From an uncultured Pelagibacteraceae bacterium (GTDB lineage Bacteria > Pseudomonadota > Alphaproteobacteria > Pelagibacterales > Pelagibacteraceae), in the NCBI GenBank assembly GCA_902620465.1, contig CACNIF010000001.1, positions 1 through 64,000 on the forward strand: a stretch of 64,000 nucleotides of DNA. The letters are read 5' to 3'. Numbering within the stretch: the stretch's first letter is position 1; each line of letters opens with the position of its first letter. Made by a program: the position numbers and the translations under genes. The notes beneath the pieces were generated by a model, which saw only the letters and a list, made by a program, of their open reading frames with translations, ran no database searches and had not been told where the DNA came from. This document shows positions 56,517-64,000 of this stretch, piece by piece.

Positions 56517-57056
56517 AAGATAAATTATCAAAAATATTACTTCATAAGTGAATACGATACAAATCTAATAAATCAACAAGACAAAAAAACTAATATAATT
56601 TTTAGAAATTATAATAGCAAATTAGACATCGCAAAAATAAAGATTTTACGAGATTTATGTAAAAAAAAAGAATGCAATTTCTTTTTGTCAAATAATGTTA
56701 AATTAGCAATTAAATTGAGATTAGATGGTGTTTATTTACCATCATTTAATAAAAGTTTTAATCATTTAGCTTATAATTTTAAAAAAAAATTTATTATTTT
56801 AGGGTCCGCGCATTCACTTCAAGAATTGAATATCAAAAAACTTCAGGGGGTAAAATTTTTTTTTGTTTCATCATTATTTAAAAAAAATAAAAATTATCTA
56901 GGAATTTATAAATTTAAATTTTTTGAAAATTTTACCATAAAAAGACTTGTTGCCTTAGGCGGTATTAATAAAAAAAATATAAAAAAACTAGGCTTATTAG
57001 ATATTTGTGGTTATGCGGGAATTTCTTTTTTCAAAAAAAAAGGCCCCTCAAAATAA
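56511..57056 (+). CDS. ThiE/TenI-like TIM-barrel protein
   Basis: The 181-residue protein resembles thiamine phosphate synthase or TenI: LRLDGVYLPS (for DGVHLxQ), GSAHSLQEL (for GxSxHSxxE) and LVALGGINKKNI. The phosphate-binding and DGVH-type residues are only partly kept, and the chain is shorter than ThiE (about 210), so true TMP synthase activity is doubtful. The last nine codons (FFKKKGPSK) run into the porin terminator hairpin. The start ATG lies in an ATGCAT shared with yggS. Confidence 0.75.
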   Translation: MHKINYQKYYFISEYDTNLINQQDKKTNIIFRNYNSKLDIAKIKILRDLCKKKECNFFLSNNVKLAIKLRLDGVYLPSFNKSFNHLAYNFKKKFIILGSAHSLQELNIKKLQGVKFFFVSSLFKKNKNYLGIYKFKFFENFTIKRLVALGGINKKNIKKLGLLDICGYAGISFFKKKGPSK

Positions 57057-57067
57057 AGGGGCCTTTT
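57033..57067 (-). terminator. Intrinsic terminator of the porin gene, bidirectional
   Basis: AAAAGGCCCC (57038-57047) and GGGGCCTTTT (57058-57067) make a 10-bp stem with a 10-base loop. On the minus strand nine Ts follow (57033-57041), a strong terminator for the porin mRNA. On the plus strand TTTTAATTTTT follows, so it may also stop the thiE-like transcript. It lies largely inside the coding sequence of the ThiE-like gene, which ends at 57056. Confidence 0.93.
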
Positions 57068-57088
57068 AATTTTTAGATTCTAAATAAA

Positions 57089-58078
57089 TTAGAATGCAAA
57101 TGTAAGAGCGAACTCGTACGACTCTTTATCATTTGTAGCAGCAGTGCTACCACCAACGTTGTCGTTTTGGTTCATGTGACCAGCAATAGTCATACCACCC
57201 ATTGTGTATGATGCTGAGATACCTGAATCGTTTTGCTCAACAGTGTTAGCAGTGTTTGTTGTGTCTTCTTCATAGTCTCTTTCACCGTAAGCAATAGTAA
57301 AGTTTTCGTTTACAGCGTAAGAAACAGCATAACCCGTAGACTCATCGTCTAGCGTAGCTGCACTACCATCTGCTTCACTCTTCTGGTAACCTAAAGTAAA
57401 CCCTCCAACAGCATATTTAACGAACATTGTTTCGTGATCAACTGTCTGTGTAGTGTTTGGCTCTAACTCACCAAAACCATAACCAACAGTCAAACCTTCA
57501 ACCATTTCTGGAGAAATCTGAATACCGAAGTCAGCATAATGACCTAAGTCTTGTGACTGACCAGTAGCTGTTGAATCATCATGCTGGTATGCTGCTTTAA
57601 ACATCACACCATTGAATGAAGGTGAATCATAAGTTAACAAGTTGTTACCTGATCTACCATCGATTCTGTTATCAGCACCAGATGTTGTATCCCAAACTTC
57701 TTCATAAGCGTTTGGAGTTACGTCATCCCATTGACCAAGAACTGATGAACCACCATGTCCGTGGAATGTTACTGTTCCCATTGCATCTGTTCCAAATGAA
57801 ACACTTCTGTCATCCATACCATTTGATGATGAAGAAGTACCTGGGTTATCATTATCAAGTTCCATTTTTGCAGAAACTGTAATACCACCCTCTGTCTCAC
57901 CTGATGCAGAGAAAATTACGCTGTCAAACTGGTATGGACCAGTTGCACCGTTTTCATCTGTTGTCGACATGAAAGCAAATCCAGTTGAAACTGAAACGCT
58001 TCCTTCAGCTGCATGTACAGCTGTCATCGCTAGTGAACCAGCTAATGCTGATACACCGATTTTTGTTAATTTGTTCAT
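57089..58078 (-). CDS. Major outer-membrane porin
   Basis: The 329-residue protein has a cleavable signal peptide (TKIGVSALAGSLAMTAVHA, cut after about residue 23) and a beta-barrel with alternating patterns and a C-terminal phenylalanine (EFALTFAF), the recognition mark for the BAM machinery. SVSVSTGFAFMSTT and VTVGYGFGELE-type strands match the general porin/Porin_4 group. A strong AAAGGAG ribosome-binding site, an own terminator and richer codon use indicate very high expression. It is likely the dominant channel for nutrient entry. Confidence 0.9.
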   Translation of the reverse strand: MNKLTKIGVSALAGSLAMTAVHAAEGSVSVSTGFAFMSTTDENGATGPYQFDSVIFSASGETEGGITVSAKMELDNDNPGTSSSSNGMDDRSVSFGTDAMGTVTFHGHGGSSVLGQWDDVTPNAYEEVWDTTSGADNRIDGRSGNNLLTYDSPSFNGVMFKAAYQHDDSTATGQSQDLGHYADFGIQISPEMVEGLTVGYGFGELEPNTTQTVDHETMFVKYAVGGFTLGYQKSEADGSAATLDDESTGYAVSYAVNENFTIAYGERDYEEDTTNTANTVEQNDSGISASYTMGGMTIAGHMNQNDNVGGSTAATNDKESYEFALTFAF

Positions 58079-58086
58079 ATTAATTA

Positions 58087-58160
58087 CTCCTTTAATTGTT
58101 TAATATTAAACAGGGGTTTTGTATCAAAATAAGCTCAAATTTTGCAAAATTTACCTTTTT
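58087..58160 (-). promoter_or_regulatory. Porin promoter and leader with 16-bp palindrome
   Basis: Upstream of the porin ATG (minus strand) lie the ribosome-binding site AAAGGAG (58087-58093), a perfect palindrome TGTTTAATATTAAACA (58097-58112), a -10-like TGATACAAA and a -35-like TTGCAA about 18 bases further up. The palindrome sits between the likely start point and the ribosome-binding site, as an operator or an mRNA stem would. Both roles are inferred. Confidence 0.55.
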
Positions 58161-58275
58161 TTTTCTTACAAAATCATCAACTGTGATAATTTTACAACAC
58201 AATTTTCGTTTATTTTAGTATGTTTTTCGTGTTATTTGAGTATGTTAGGAATTATTGCCTTTTAAGAGCTTATTT

Positions 58276-58860
58276 ATGAAAAATTACATTTTTTTAAAGA
58301 AATTTAGCCTACTACCCATTTTTTTGATCTTTTTAATATTATTAAATAGTTGTGGGAAAAATTTCTTTAGAGGTGCTGATGCAAGAAAAGTTAGCCCTAA
58401 TCCTCGCGAAAGAGTACAGAAAAATTTAGAAGAGGGAAAAGGTTTTAGACTTAATAACGCCATTAAAAAAGGGATGACCAGAGGTGGAGATTTTGAGTTT
58501 GCAAGTTCTAATGAATTATGGAGAGCATCATTGGATATTATAGAATTTATGCCTTTGACATCTGCAAATTATAGTGGTGGAATAATCATTACAGACTGGT
58601 ACTCAAATAATACAAATCCAAATGAAACTATTAAAATAACAATTAGATTTCTAAGTAACGAAATAAGGTCTGATGCAATAGACATCAATGTCTTCTATAA
58701 AAAATGTGATGCAGAATATAAATGTGTGGTTCAAAAAAATAATAAAAACATAGAGACAGAATTGAGAAGAGAAATTTTAAAAAAAGCAACAAAGTATCAA
58801 AAGCAAACCAAAGCTAATAATAAATCCTTTTACCCAGGTGTTAAAATGGGTAAAGATTAA
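58276..58860 (+). CDS. DUF3576 lipoprotein upstream of leuS
   Basis: The 194-residue protein (ATG at 58276; an ATG at 58255 would add seven residues) has a signal peptide with lipobox LLNSC, then a DUF3576-type domain: [20 protein letters not shown] region and the strongly conserved GGIIITDWY with [22 protein letters not shown]3576 lipoproteins occur immediately upstream of leuS and lptE in many alphaproteobacteria, suggesting an outer-membrane assembly role. Function is unproven. Confidence 0.86.
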   Translation: MKNYIFLKKFSLLPIFLIFLILLNSCGKNFFRGADARKVSPNPRERVQKNLEEGKGFRLNNAIKKGMTRGGDFEFASSNELWRASLDIIEFMPLTSANYSGGIIITDWYSNNTNPNETIKITIRFLSNEIRSDAIDINVFYKKCDAEYKCVVQKNNKNIETELRREILKKATKYQKQTKANNKSFYPGVKMGKD

Positions 58861-58877
58861 TTTTAGATTTCTTTCTA

Positions 58878-61415
58878 GTGGACAGATATAATTTTAAAGA
58901 AATAGAAAAAAAGTGGCAGTACCATTGGGAAAAAAACAATCTTCATAAATCACAAGTAAAAAAAAATAAAAAAAAATTCTACTGCTTAGAAATGTTTCCA
59001 TATCCATCTGGTAAAATACATATGGGGCATGTCAGAAATTATACAATAGGAGATGTTCTAGCAAGATACAAAACTTTAAAAGGATTTAATGTACTTCATC
59101 CAATGGGTTGGGATTCATTTGGGATGCCAGCAGAAAATGCAGCGCGTGAGAATAATTTAGATCCTAAAGAATGGACTAATAGAAATATAGAAACAATGAA
59201 AAACCAACTTAAAAAGTTGGGTTTATCTTTAGATTGGGATAGAGAGATATCGACATGTAATAAAGATTACTACAAACACCAACAAATTTTCTTTTTGGAA
59301 CTATTGGAAAAGGGACTTGTTTATAGAAAAGAAAATTATGTTAATTGGGATCCTGTTGACGAAACTGTTTTAGCAAATGAACAAGTTATTGACGGAAAAG
59401 GGTGGAGATCCGGTGCTGTAGTGGAAAGAAAAAAATTAAGTCAATGGTTTTTTAATATATCAAAATTTTCACAAGATTTGTTAGATGGTTTAGAAAAATT
59501 AGAGACATGGCCTCACAAGGTAAAAACAATGCAAAAAAATTGGATTGGTAAATCTTTTGGATGTGAAATTGAATTTGAAATTGAGGGTAATTTACCTGTT
59601 AAAAATATAAAATGCTTTACAACAAGACCAGACACTTTGTTTGGCTTTTCTTTCTTAGCATTGTCGATTGATCATGAAATCTCAAACTTTTATAAAGAAG
59701 ATAAAGAATTTCTAAAATTTAAAGAGGAATGTTCTAAAACAGGAACAACTGAAGAAGCTATTGCGGTGGGTGATAAAATTGGCTTTAAAACTACTCTTTT
59801 AGCTAAAAATCCACTAAACCCTAATCAAAAGGTTCCTGTCTATTTTGCAAATTTTGTTCTTATGGATTATGGTTTTGGCGCAGTATTTGGATGTCCGGCA
59901 CACGATCAAAGAGATTTCGATTTTGCAAAGAAATATAAACTAGAAATCAATACTGTAGTTAAACCATATGAAGAAGACGATAATTTCAAGGTATCTGAAG
60001 AGGCATATCCTGGACCTGGAAAAATAATAAATTCAAACTTTTTAAATGGCCTTGATGCACCAAAGAATTCAGTGCTTGAAACAATAAAGATTTTAGAAAA
60101 AAAAAAATTGGGAAAAAAAAAAATTAATTACAGATTAAAGGACTGGGGTGTATCTCGTCAAAGATATTGGGGATGTCCAATTCCAATTATGTATGATGAA
60201 AAAGGTAAAGTAGTGCCAGTGCCTAAAGAAAAATTACCTGTTGAGTTACCTGAAAATATTGATTTAAAAGTTAAAGGAAACCCTCTTGATAGTCAAAAAA
60301 ACTGGAAAGAAGTTGTTATAGATGGGCAAAAATTCATTAGAGAAACCGATACATTGGATACATTTGTATGCTCATCATGGTACTACTTGAGATTTTGTTC
60401 TCCTAAAGAAAAAAATTACGGATTTAATAACGACGAAATAGATTACTGGATGCCAGTTGACCAGTATATTGGTGGAGTTGAGCATGCAATTTTACATTTA
60501 TTATATTCAAGATTTTTTATGAGAGCGATCAACTTTAAAAATCAAAATTTTAAAATAACTGAGCCTTTTCAAAGTTTATTTACACAAGGCATGGTTTGTC
60601 ATGAAACTTACAAAGACCAAGATAACAACTGGCTTAGTCCTGATGAAATAGAAAAAGTTAATAATAAAATTATAAAAAAAGGTAATCCTAATGTAGTCGT
60701 TGAAGTTGGTCCTTCAGAATCAATGTCAAAATCCAAAAAAAACGTTATTGATCCTGAAGATATCATTAATACATACGGTGCAGACTCTGTTAGATTATTT
60801 ATTCTATCTGATAGTCCTCCCGAAAAAGATGTGCAATGGTCAGAACAGGGGATGGCCTCATCTTATAAATTCATTCAAAAACTGTGGATTTTAAATACGC
60901 TAGTTTTAGATGAAATAAAAAAAAATCACTCAAAAGATGATGACGACGAATTTAAAAAAAAAACAAATTTATTTATAAATAATGTGACAAATAATTTATC
61001 TAATTTTACTTATAATAAAATTGTTGCAAATATCCATGAAGTTCATTCATCTATATCTAAATTAATCAAAAAAAAGTATTCAGCTAAAACAATATCTGAT
61101 AACTATAAAAAAATATTAGTTTGTATAATGCCAGTTATCCCACATTTTTCAAATGAATGTATAGAATTACTTAAAGACACATCGGCGTTGGAGTGGCCAA
61201 ATGTTGATAAGCAACTTTTAATTGAGGAAAATATTAATTTTGTTGTTCAAGTTAATGGTAAAAAAAGAGGTTTGATTAAAGCAAATAGAGACATTTCTGA
61301 GGGAGAATTAATAAATTTAATTAGAGAAAACGTCGAAATAAACAAATACATAAAAAATCAAGAATTAAAGAAAAAAGTATTTGTTCCAAATAAATTAATA
61401 AATATCATAATATAA
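58878..61415 (+). CDS. leuS: Leucyl-tRNA synthetase
   Basis: Charges tRNA-Leu. The 845-residue class I synthetase starts with GTG at 58878 and has the HIGH motif [13 protein letters not shown] (about residues 38-50), the CP1 editing domain ([24 protein letters not shown]), and the KMSKS loop [12 protein letters not shown] near 615. The length is normal. Its cognate tRNA-Leu(CAA) is also in this window at 1.5 kb. Confidence 0.98.
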   Translation: MDRYNFKEIEKKWQYHWEKNNLHKSQVKKNKKKFYCLEMFPYPSGKIHMGHVRNYTIGDVLARYKTLKGFNVLHPMGWDSFGMPAENAARENNLDPKEWTNRNIETMKNQLKKLGLSLDWDREISTCNKDYYKHQQIFFLELLEKGLVYRKENYVNWDPVDETVLANEQVIDGKGWRSGAVVERKKLSQWFFNISKFSQDLLDGLEKLETWPHKVKTMQKNWIGKSFGCEIEFEIEGNLPVKNIKCFTTRPDTLFGFSFLALSIDHEISNFYKEDKEFLKFKEECSKTGTTEEAIAVGDKIGFKTTLLAKNPLNPNQKVPVYFANFVLMDYGFGAVFGCPAHDQRDFDFAKKYKLEINTVVKPYEEDDNFKVSEEAYPGPGKIINSNFLNGLDAPKNSVLETIKILEKKKLGKKKINYRLKDWGVSRQRYWGCPIPIMYDEKGKVVPVPKEKLPVELPENIDLKVKGNPLDSQKNWKEVVIDGQKFIRETDTLDTFVCSSWYYLRFCSPKEKNYGFNNDEIDYWMPVDQYIGGVEHAILHLLYSRFFMRAINFKNQNFKITEPFQSLFTQGMVCHETYKDQDNNWLSPDEIEKVNNKIIKKGNPNVVVEVGPSESMSKSKKNVIDPEDIINTYGADSVRLFILSDSPPEKDVQWSEQGMASSYKFIQKLWILNTLVLDEIKKNHSKDDDDEFKKKTNLFINNVTNNLSNFTYNKIVANIHEVHSSISKLIKKKYSAKTISDNYKKILVCIMPVIPHFSNECIELLKDTSALEWPNVDKQLLIEENINFVVQVNGKKRGLIKANRDISEGELINLIRENVEINKYIKNQELKKKVFVPNKLINIII

Positions 61416-61420
61416 CATAA

Positions 61421-61876
61421 ATGAGAAAATACTTTTACATATTTATATTTATTCCATTTTTAATGTTGAGTTGCGATTACTCACCGATTTATTCTAGCAA
61501 AGATAATTACAATTTTTTTATTGAAAAAATTGATTTAAATGGAGATGCAGAAATTAGTAATTTAATAGATAAAAAATTAAAAAAATATCAAACAATAAAA
61601 AATGAAAAAAAAATTTCTATTTCATCTACATCATCATATAGTAAAGTCTCTCAATCAAAAAATCTCTCAGGAAAAACAACAGATTATTTAGTAATTATTG
61701 AAATAGCTTTTCGAATTAAAAAAGGCGACAAATTAAATACTCTTAAATTCAAAGAAGATTTTTTAATTAAGAATTTTAGTAACAAATTTGAAGAAAGTAA
61801 TTTAGAAAAAATTAAAAAAGAGAACGCTACAAATCTAATAATAAATAGTTTAATAAGCCAAATTTCACAAATGTGA
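61421..61876 (+). CDS. lptE: LPS-assembly lipoprotein LptE
   Basis: The plug of the LptD outer-membrane LPS translocon. The 151-residue protein has a signal peptide with lipobox LMLSC, then YSPIYSSKDNYNFFIEKIDL, the family N-terminus, and a lysine-rich alpha/beta domain. Sequence conservation is low across the family, so the position between leuS and holA, fixed in proteobacteria, carries much weight. An LptM-like lipoprotein, a possible partner, is at 6.7 kb. Confidence 0.88.
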   Translation: MRKYFYIFIFIPFLMLSCDYSPIYSSKDNYNFFIEKIDLNGDAEISNLIDKKLKKYQTIKNEKKISISSTSSYSKVSQSKNLSGKTTDYLVIIEIAFRIKKGDKLNTLKFKEDFLIKNFSNKFEESNLEKIKKENATNLIINSLISQISQM

Positions 61877-62859
61877 TGATATTAAAATATTTTGAGTTAA
61901 ATAAATTGAATTTTGAGATGACAAATTTCTTGTTATTTCATGGTAAAAACGAGGGATATAAGATCGAGGAAATCAGAAAAATTACAAATAAATTTAACAC
62001 AAAAGGTAAACATTACGATGAAAAACAAGTAATTGATAACACCGAAGAATTTTTCGCGAACAATCTCAATAAATCATTTTTCGATAATGATAAAATTATA
62101 ATAATAAATAGGTGTACAGATAAAATAATCAAGATTGTTGAACAGTTAATTGATAGGAATACAAGTGATATAATATTTATACTTAACTCAGAAGTTTTAG
62201 AGAAAAAATCTAAATTAAGAAACTTTTTTGAAAAATCAAAAAAAAAATTAGTATCAATTGCATTCTATCCAGATAATTTTGATACTCTTCTAAGAATTGC
62301 TCGACAAGCATTAAGAGAAAGAAAAATATTGTTATCAAATGAATGTGTTAGTATTTTGGTAGGAAAATGTGCTAGTGACAGAAAAAATCTATTAAATGAA
62401 ATAGAAAAAATTGAACTTTATTTAAAAGACAAAAAAAAGATAAATAATGAGGAAGTTTTTAAAATCATTAATCTCTCAGAAAATCATAGCGTAAATGAGT
62501 TAATTAATAGTTGTTTAGTTAAAAATCAAAAAAAATTATTTAATATCCTTAACGATAATATTTTTTCAAATGAAGATTGTATTGTTATTATTCGAACTTT
62601 GCTCAAGAAAGCAAAAGATCTTTTAAATCTTGTAACCCAATTTCAATTAAATAAAAATATTAATGCAACAATAGATAATGCAAAGCCACCAATTTTTTGG
62701 AAAGACAAAAGTATTGTAAAAGATCAAATAAATATGTGGTCAATCATTAGATTAAAAAATTTGATTATAGAAATAAATGACATTGAGTATCAAATAAAGA
62801 AAAATTCGGTCAATTCAATAAATCTAACAACAAACTTTTTACTAGAAAAATCAGCTTAA
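61876..62859 (+). CDS. holA: DNA polymerase III delta subunit
   Basis: The clamp-loader subunit that opens the beta ring. The 327-residue protein (ATG at 61876, overlapping the lptE stop by one base; a GTG at 61873 is an alternative) has FLLFHGKNEGYKIEEI, the AAA+-like IIIINRCTDKI region and the C-terminal collar domain with KSIVKDQINMWS. Together with dnaN and dnaA the window holds several replication genes. It converges with parB at a 5-base gap. Confidence 0.9.
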   Translation: MILKYFELNKLNFEMTNFLLFHGKNEGYKIEEIRKITNKFNTKGKHYDEKQVIDNTEEFFANNLNKSFFDNDKIIIINRCTDKIIKIVEQLIDRNTSDIIFILNSEVLEKKSKLRNFFEKSKKKLVSIAFYPDNFDTLLRIARQALRERKILLSNECVSILVGKCASDRKNLLNEIEKIELYLKDKKKINNEEVFKIINLSENHSVNELINSCLVKNQKKLFNILNDNIFSNEDCIVIIRTLLKKAKDLLNLVTQFQLNKNINATIDNAKPPIFWKDKSIVKDQINMWSIIRLKNLIIEINDIEYQIKKNSVNSINLTTNFLLEKSA

Positions 62860-62864
62860 TTTTT

Positions 62865-63707
62865 TTAATAATTATTTTTTATAATATCAATTAATTTATT
62901 TAATTGATCACTGTCATGAAATAAAATTGTAATTGAGCCTTTATTTCTTTTATTACTTTTTATTGATACGTTAAGTCCAATTTTATTCGAAATAGTTTCT
63001 TCTAGATTTTTTATGTTTGGATCTTTATGTAAATTTATTTTTTTAGATTTTTTAAATAATTTTACAAAATTTTCTGATTGTCTTACGGATAACTTCTTAT
63101 CTATAATCTTACTAGCAATAAAACTCGCATTATCTAGACCGACAAGAATCTTAGCATGACCAGGCGTGATTTTTCTTAGTTCAAGATAGCTAAGAACATC
63201 TGCTGGTAGATTCAGTAATCTTAAGGAATTAGTAATATAACTTCTGCTTTTACCGATAAATTTGGAAACTTTTTCCTGATCATAGGAAAATTCGTCAATT
63301 AATCTTTTATATCCTTGAGCCTCTTCCAAGGGATTTAAGTCATGTCTTTGCACATTTTCAACTATGGCAAACTCAAGTGATTTCAAATCATCCGCCTCAG
63401 TGACTACCACAGGGATATCATGCAAACCTGCCTTTCTTGCTGCAAGCCATCGTCTCTCTCCTGCAATAATCTCGTATTTAGAGTTATCAGAATTTGACTT
63501 TCTTACAATGATAGGCTGAATCACACCTCGTTCTTTTATTGAATTAGTCAGATCTTGTAAGTTTTCTTCCTCAAAAACTTTTCTTGGTTGAAATTTATTT
63601 GGAATGATATCACTCAATGAAAGTTTATTAGTTTTTGCCTCTACTCTAGTTTCACCGATTAAAGATGATAAACCTCGACCTAAACCTTTTTTTATTTGTG
63701 AATTCAT
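62865..63707 (-). CDS. parB: Chromosome partitioning protein ParB
   Basis: A CTPase-like centromere-binding protein. The 280-residue protein begins with GLGRGLSSLIGE, carries the ParB/Spo0J N-terminal domain (QPRKVFEEENLQDLTNSIKE, GERRWLAARKAG, the CTP-site ENVQRHDLNPLEEA), a helix-turn-helix (SKFIGKSRSYITNSLRLL) and a C-terminal dimerisation segment. The start overlaps the parA stop (TAATG). No parS palindrome was noticed in the window. Confidence 0.96.
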   Translation of the reverse strand: MNSQIKKGLGRGLSSLIGETRVEAKTNKLSLSDIIPNKFQPRKVFEEENLQDLTNSIKERGVIQPIIVRKSNSDNSKYEIIAGERRWLAARKAGLHDIPVVVTEADDLKSLEFAIVENVQRHDLNPLEEAQGYKRLIDEFSYDQEKVSKFIGKSRSYITNSLRLLNLPADVLSYLELRKITPGHAKILVGLDNASFIASKIIDKKLSVRQSENFVKLFKKSKKINLHKDPNIKNLEETISNKIGLNVSIKSNKRNKGSITILFHDSDQLNKLIDIIKNNY

Positions 63708-64000
63708 TATGCAGCACTCCCCATTTTATTTTCTTGTTCAATGAATTCATCAGTAAAATTGTAATAAGATTTACTACCTGGACAACTTTTATCATATATA
63801 AGCACAGGTACACCATGAGAAGGTGCTTCAGATAATCTTACATTTCTTGGTATCACTGTTTGATAGACTTTATCTTTAAAATAATCACGTGCCTCTTGTT
63901 CTACTTGAGAAGACAGCTTATTTCTTCTATCATACATTGTTAAAAGTATTCCTTGAATTTCTAAAGACGGATTAAGATTCACTTTTATTCTATCAATCGT
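63707..64000 (-). CDS. parA: Chromosome partitioning ATPase ParA, C-terminal part only
   Basis: The last 97 residues of ParA: NLNPSLEIQGILLTMYDRRN, QVEQEARDYFKDKVYQTVIPRNVRLSEAPSHG and YDKSCPGSKSYYNFTDEFI, all diagnostic of the chromosomal ParA/Soj C-terminal half. The frame is open through base 64000, so the Walker motifs lie beyond the window. The parAB pair lies near the origin in most bacteria. Confidence 0.96.
   Translation of the reverse strand, partial: TIDRIKVNLNPSLEIQGILLTMYDRRNKLSSQVEQEARDYFKDKVYQTVIPRNVRLSEAPSHGVPVLIYDKSCPGSKSYYNFTDEFIEQENKMGSAA

Noticed and set aside
57066..57099. AT-rich inverted repeat TTTAGATTCTAAA after the porin, similar to the Irr motif
   Set aside because: It lies at the 3' end of the porin gene and has only a one-base centre, so it does not fit the 17-bp motif spacing.
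1..64000. parS sites (TGTTTCACGTGAAACA), CRISPR arrays, insertion sequences, rRNA genes
   Set aside because: None was seen on reading; for parS this was by eye only and a mismatch-tolerant search would be decisive.

Overview
The window looks like a chromosomal segment of a SAR11-type alphaproteobacterium (Candidatus Pelagibacter relative). The base composition is very AT-rich. Genes are packed with almost no spacers, many neighbours overlap by 1 to 20 bases, and the gene orders are typically alphaproteobacterial: dnaN-dnaA-rpsT-mutM | ubiE-ubiB-coaBC-dut; irr | fabA-fabB-fabI; metK-lnt-ybeY-phoH-miaB-fur; grpE-dnaK-dnaJ; DUF3576-leuS-lptE-holA | parB-parA. No insertion sequence, prophage or CRISPR array is visible. 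The assignment to SAR11 is an inference from these traits.

Layout. 1-8.7 kb: an acyl-CoA synthetase (cut by the window edge), tRNA-Leu(CAA), a DedA-type membrane protein, dsbB, coq7, an HNH nuclease, an esterase, a HIG1 protein, a TlpA-like thioredoxin, then argH, a tiny LptM-like lipoprotein, lysA and plsC. 8.7-12.8 kb: dnaN, dnaA, a 350-bp spacer with three 31-33 bp direct repeats (a candidate origin or dnaA control region), rpsT and mutM. 12.8-17.9 kb: ubiE, ubiB, coaBC, dut, a ThiF-family E1-like protein and an SH3 protein. 17.9-24.6 kb: an iron and peroxide section with a 59-residue Cys-rich mini-protein behind two tandem Fur boxes, a katG / 2OG-Fe(II) oxygenase / DUF2061 operon, irr and fabA-fabB-fabI. 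The katG promoter and the irr-fabA spacer share a 17-bp palindromic motif. 24.4-37.6 kb, all on the minus strand: the nusA-infB-rbfA-rpsO-pnp translation/RNA operon, metK, lnt, ybeY, phoH, miaB, fur and a shortened tsaB. 37.5-48.3 kb: envelope and metabolic genes (polysaccharide deacetylase, Bax-like glucosaminidase, nfuA, trpS, murJ, maeB, BON lipoprotein, rsmI, LpoA-like protein, rdgB). 48.4-54.7 kb: grpE-dnaK-dnaJ, a small membrane protein, dapB, nth and a PfkB kinase. 54.7-58.1 kb: a mini arfA, a winged-helix regulator, an L,D-transpeptidase, a YggS-type PLP protein, a ThiE/TenI-like protein and a major porin. 58.3-64 kb: DUF3576 lipoprotein, leuS, lptE, holA, parB and parA (cut by the window edge).

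Most genes are housekeeping. The most interesting signals are small genes and regulatory DNA: the Fur-boxed Cys-rich mini-protein, the Irr-type motif linking katG to irr-fab, a 40-residue ArfA-like rescue factor, the repeat array upstream of dnaA, a hairpin terminator directly in front of nusA, and extreme compaction. The compaction includes five convergent gene pairs overlapping by exactly four bases and a pair of divergent start codons sharing one ATGCAT. I found no clearly new multi-gene defence or biosynthetic system.
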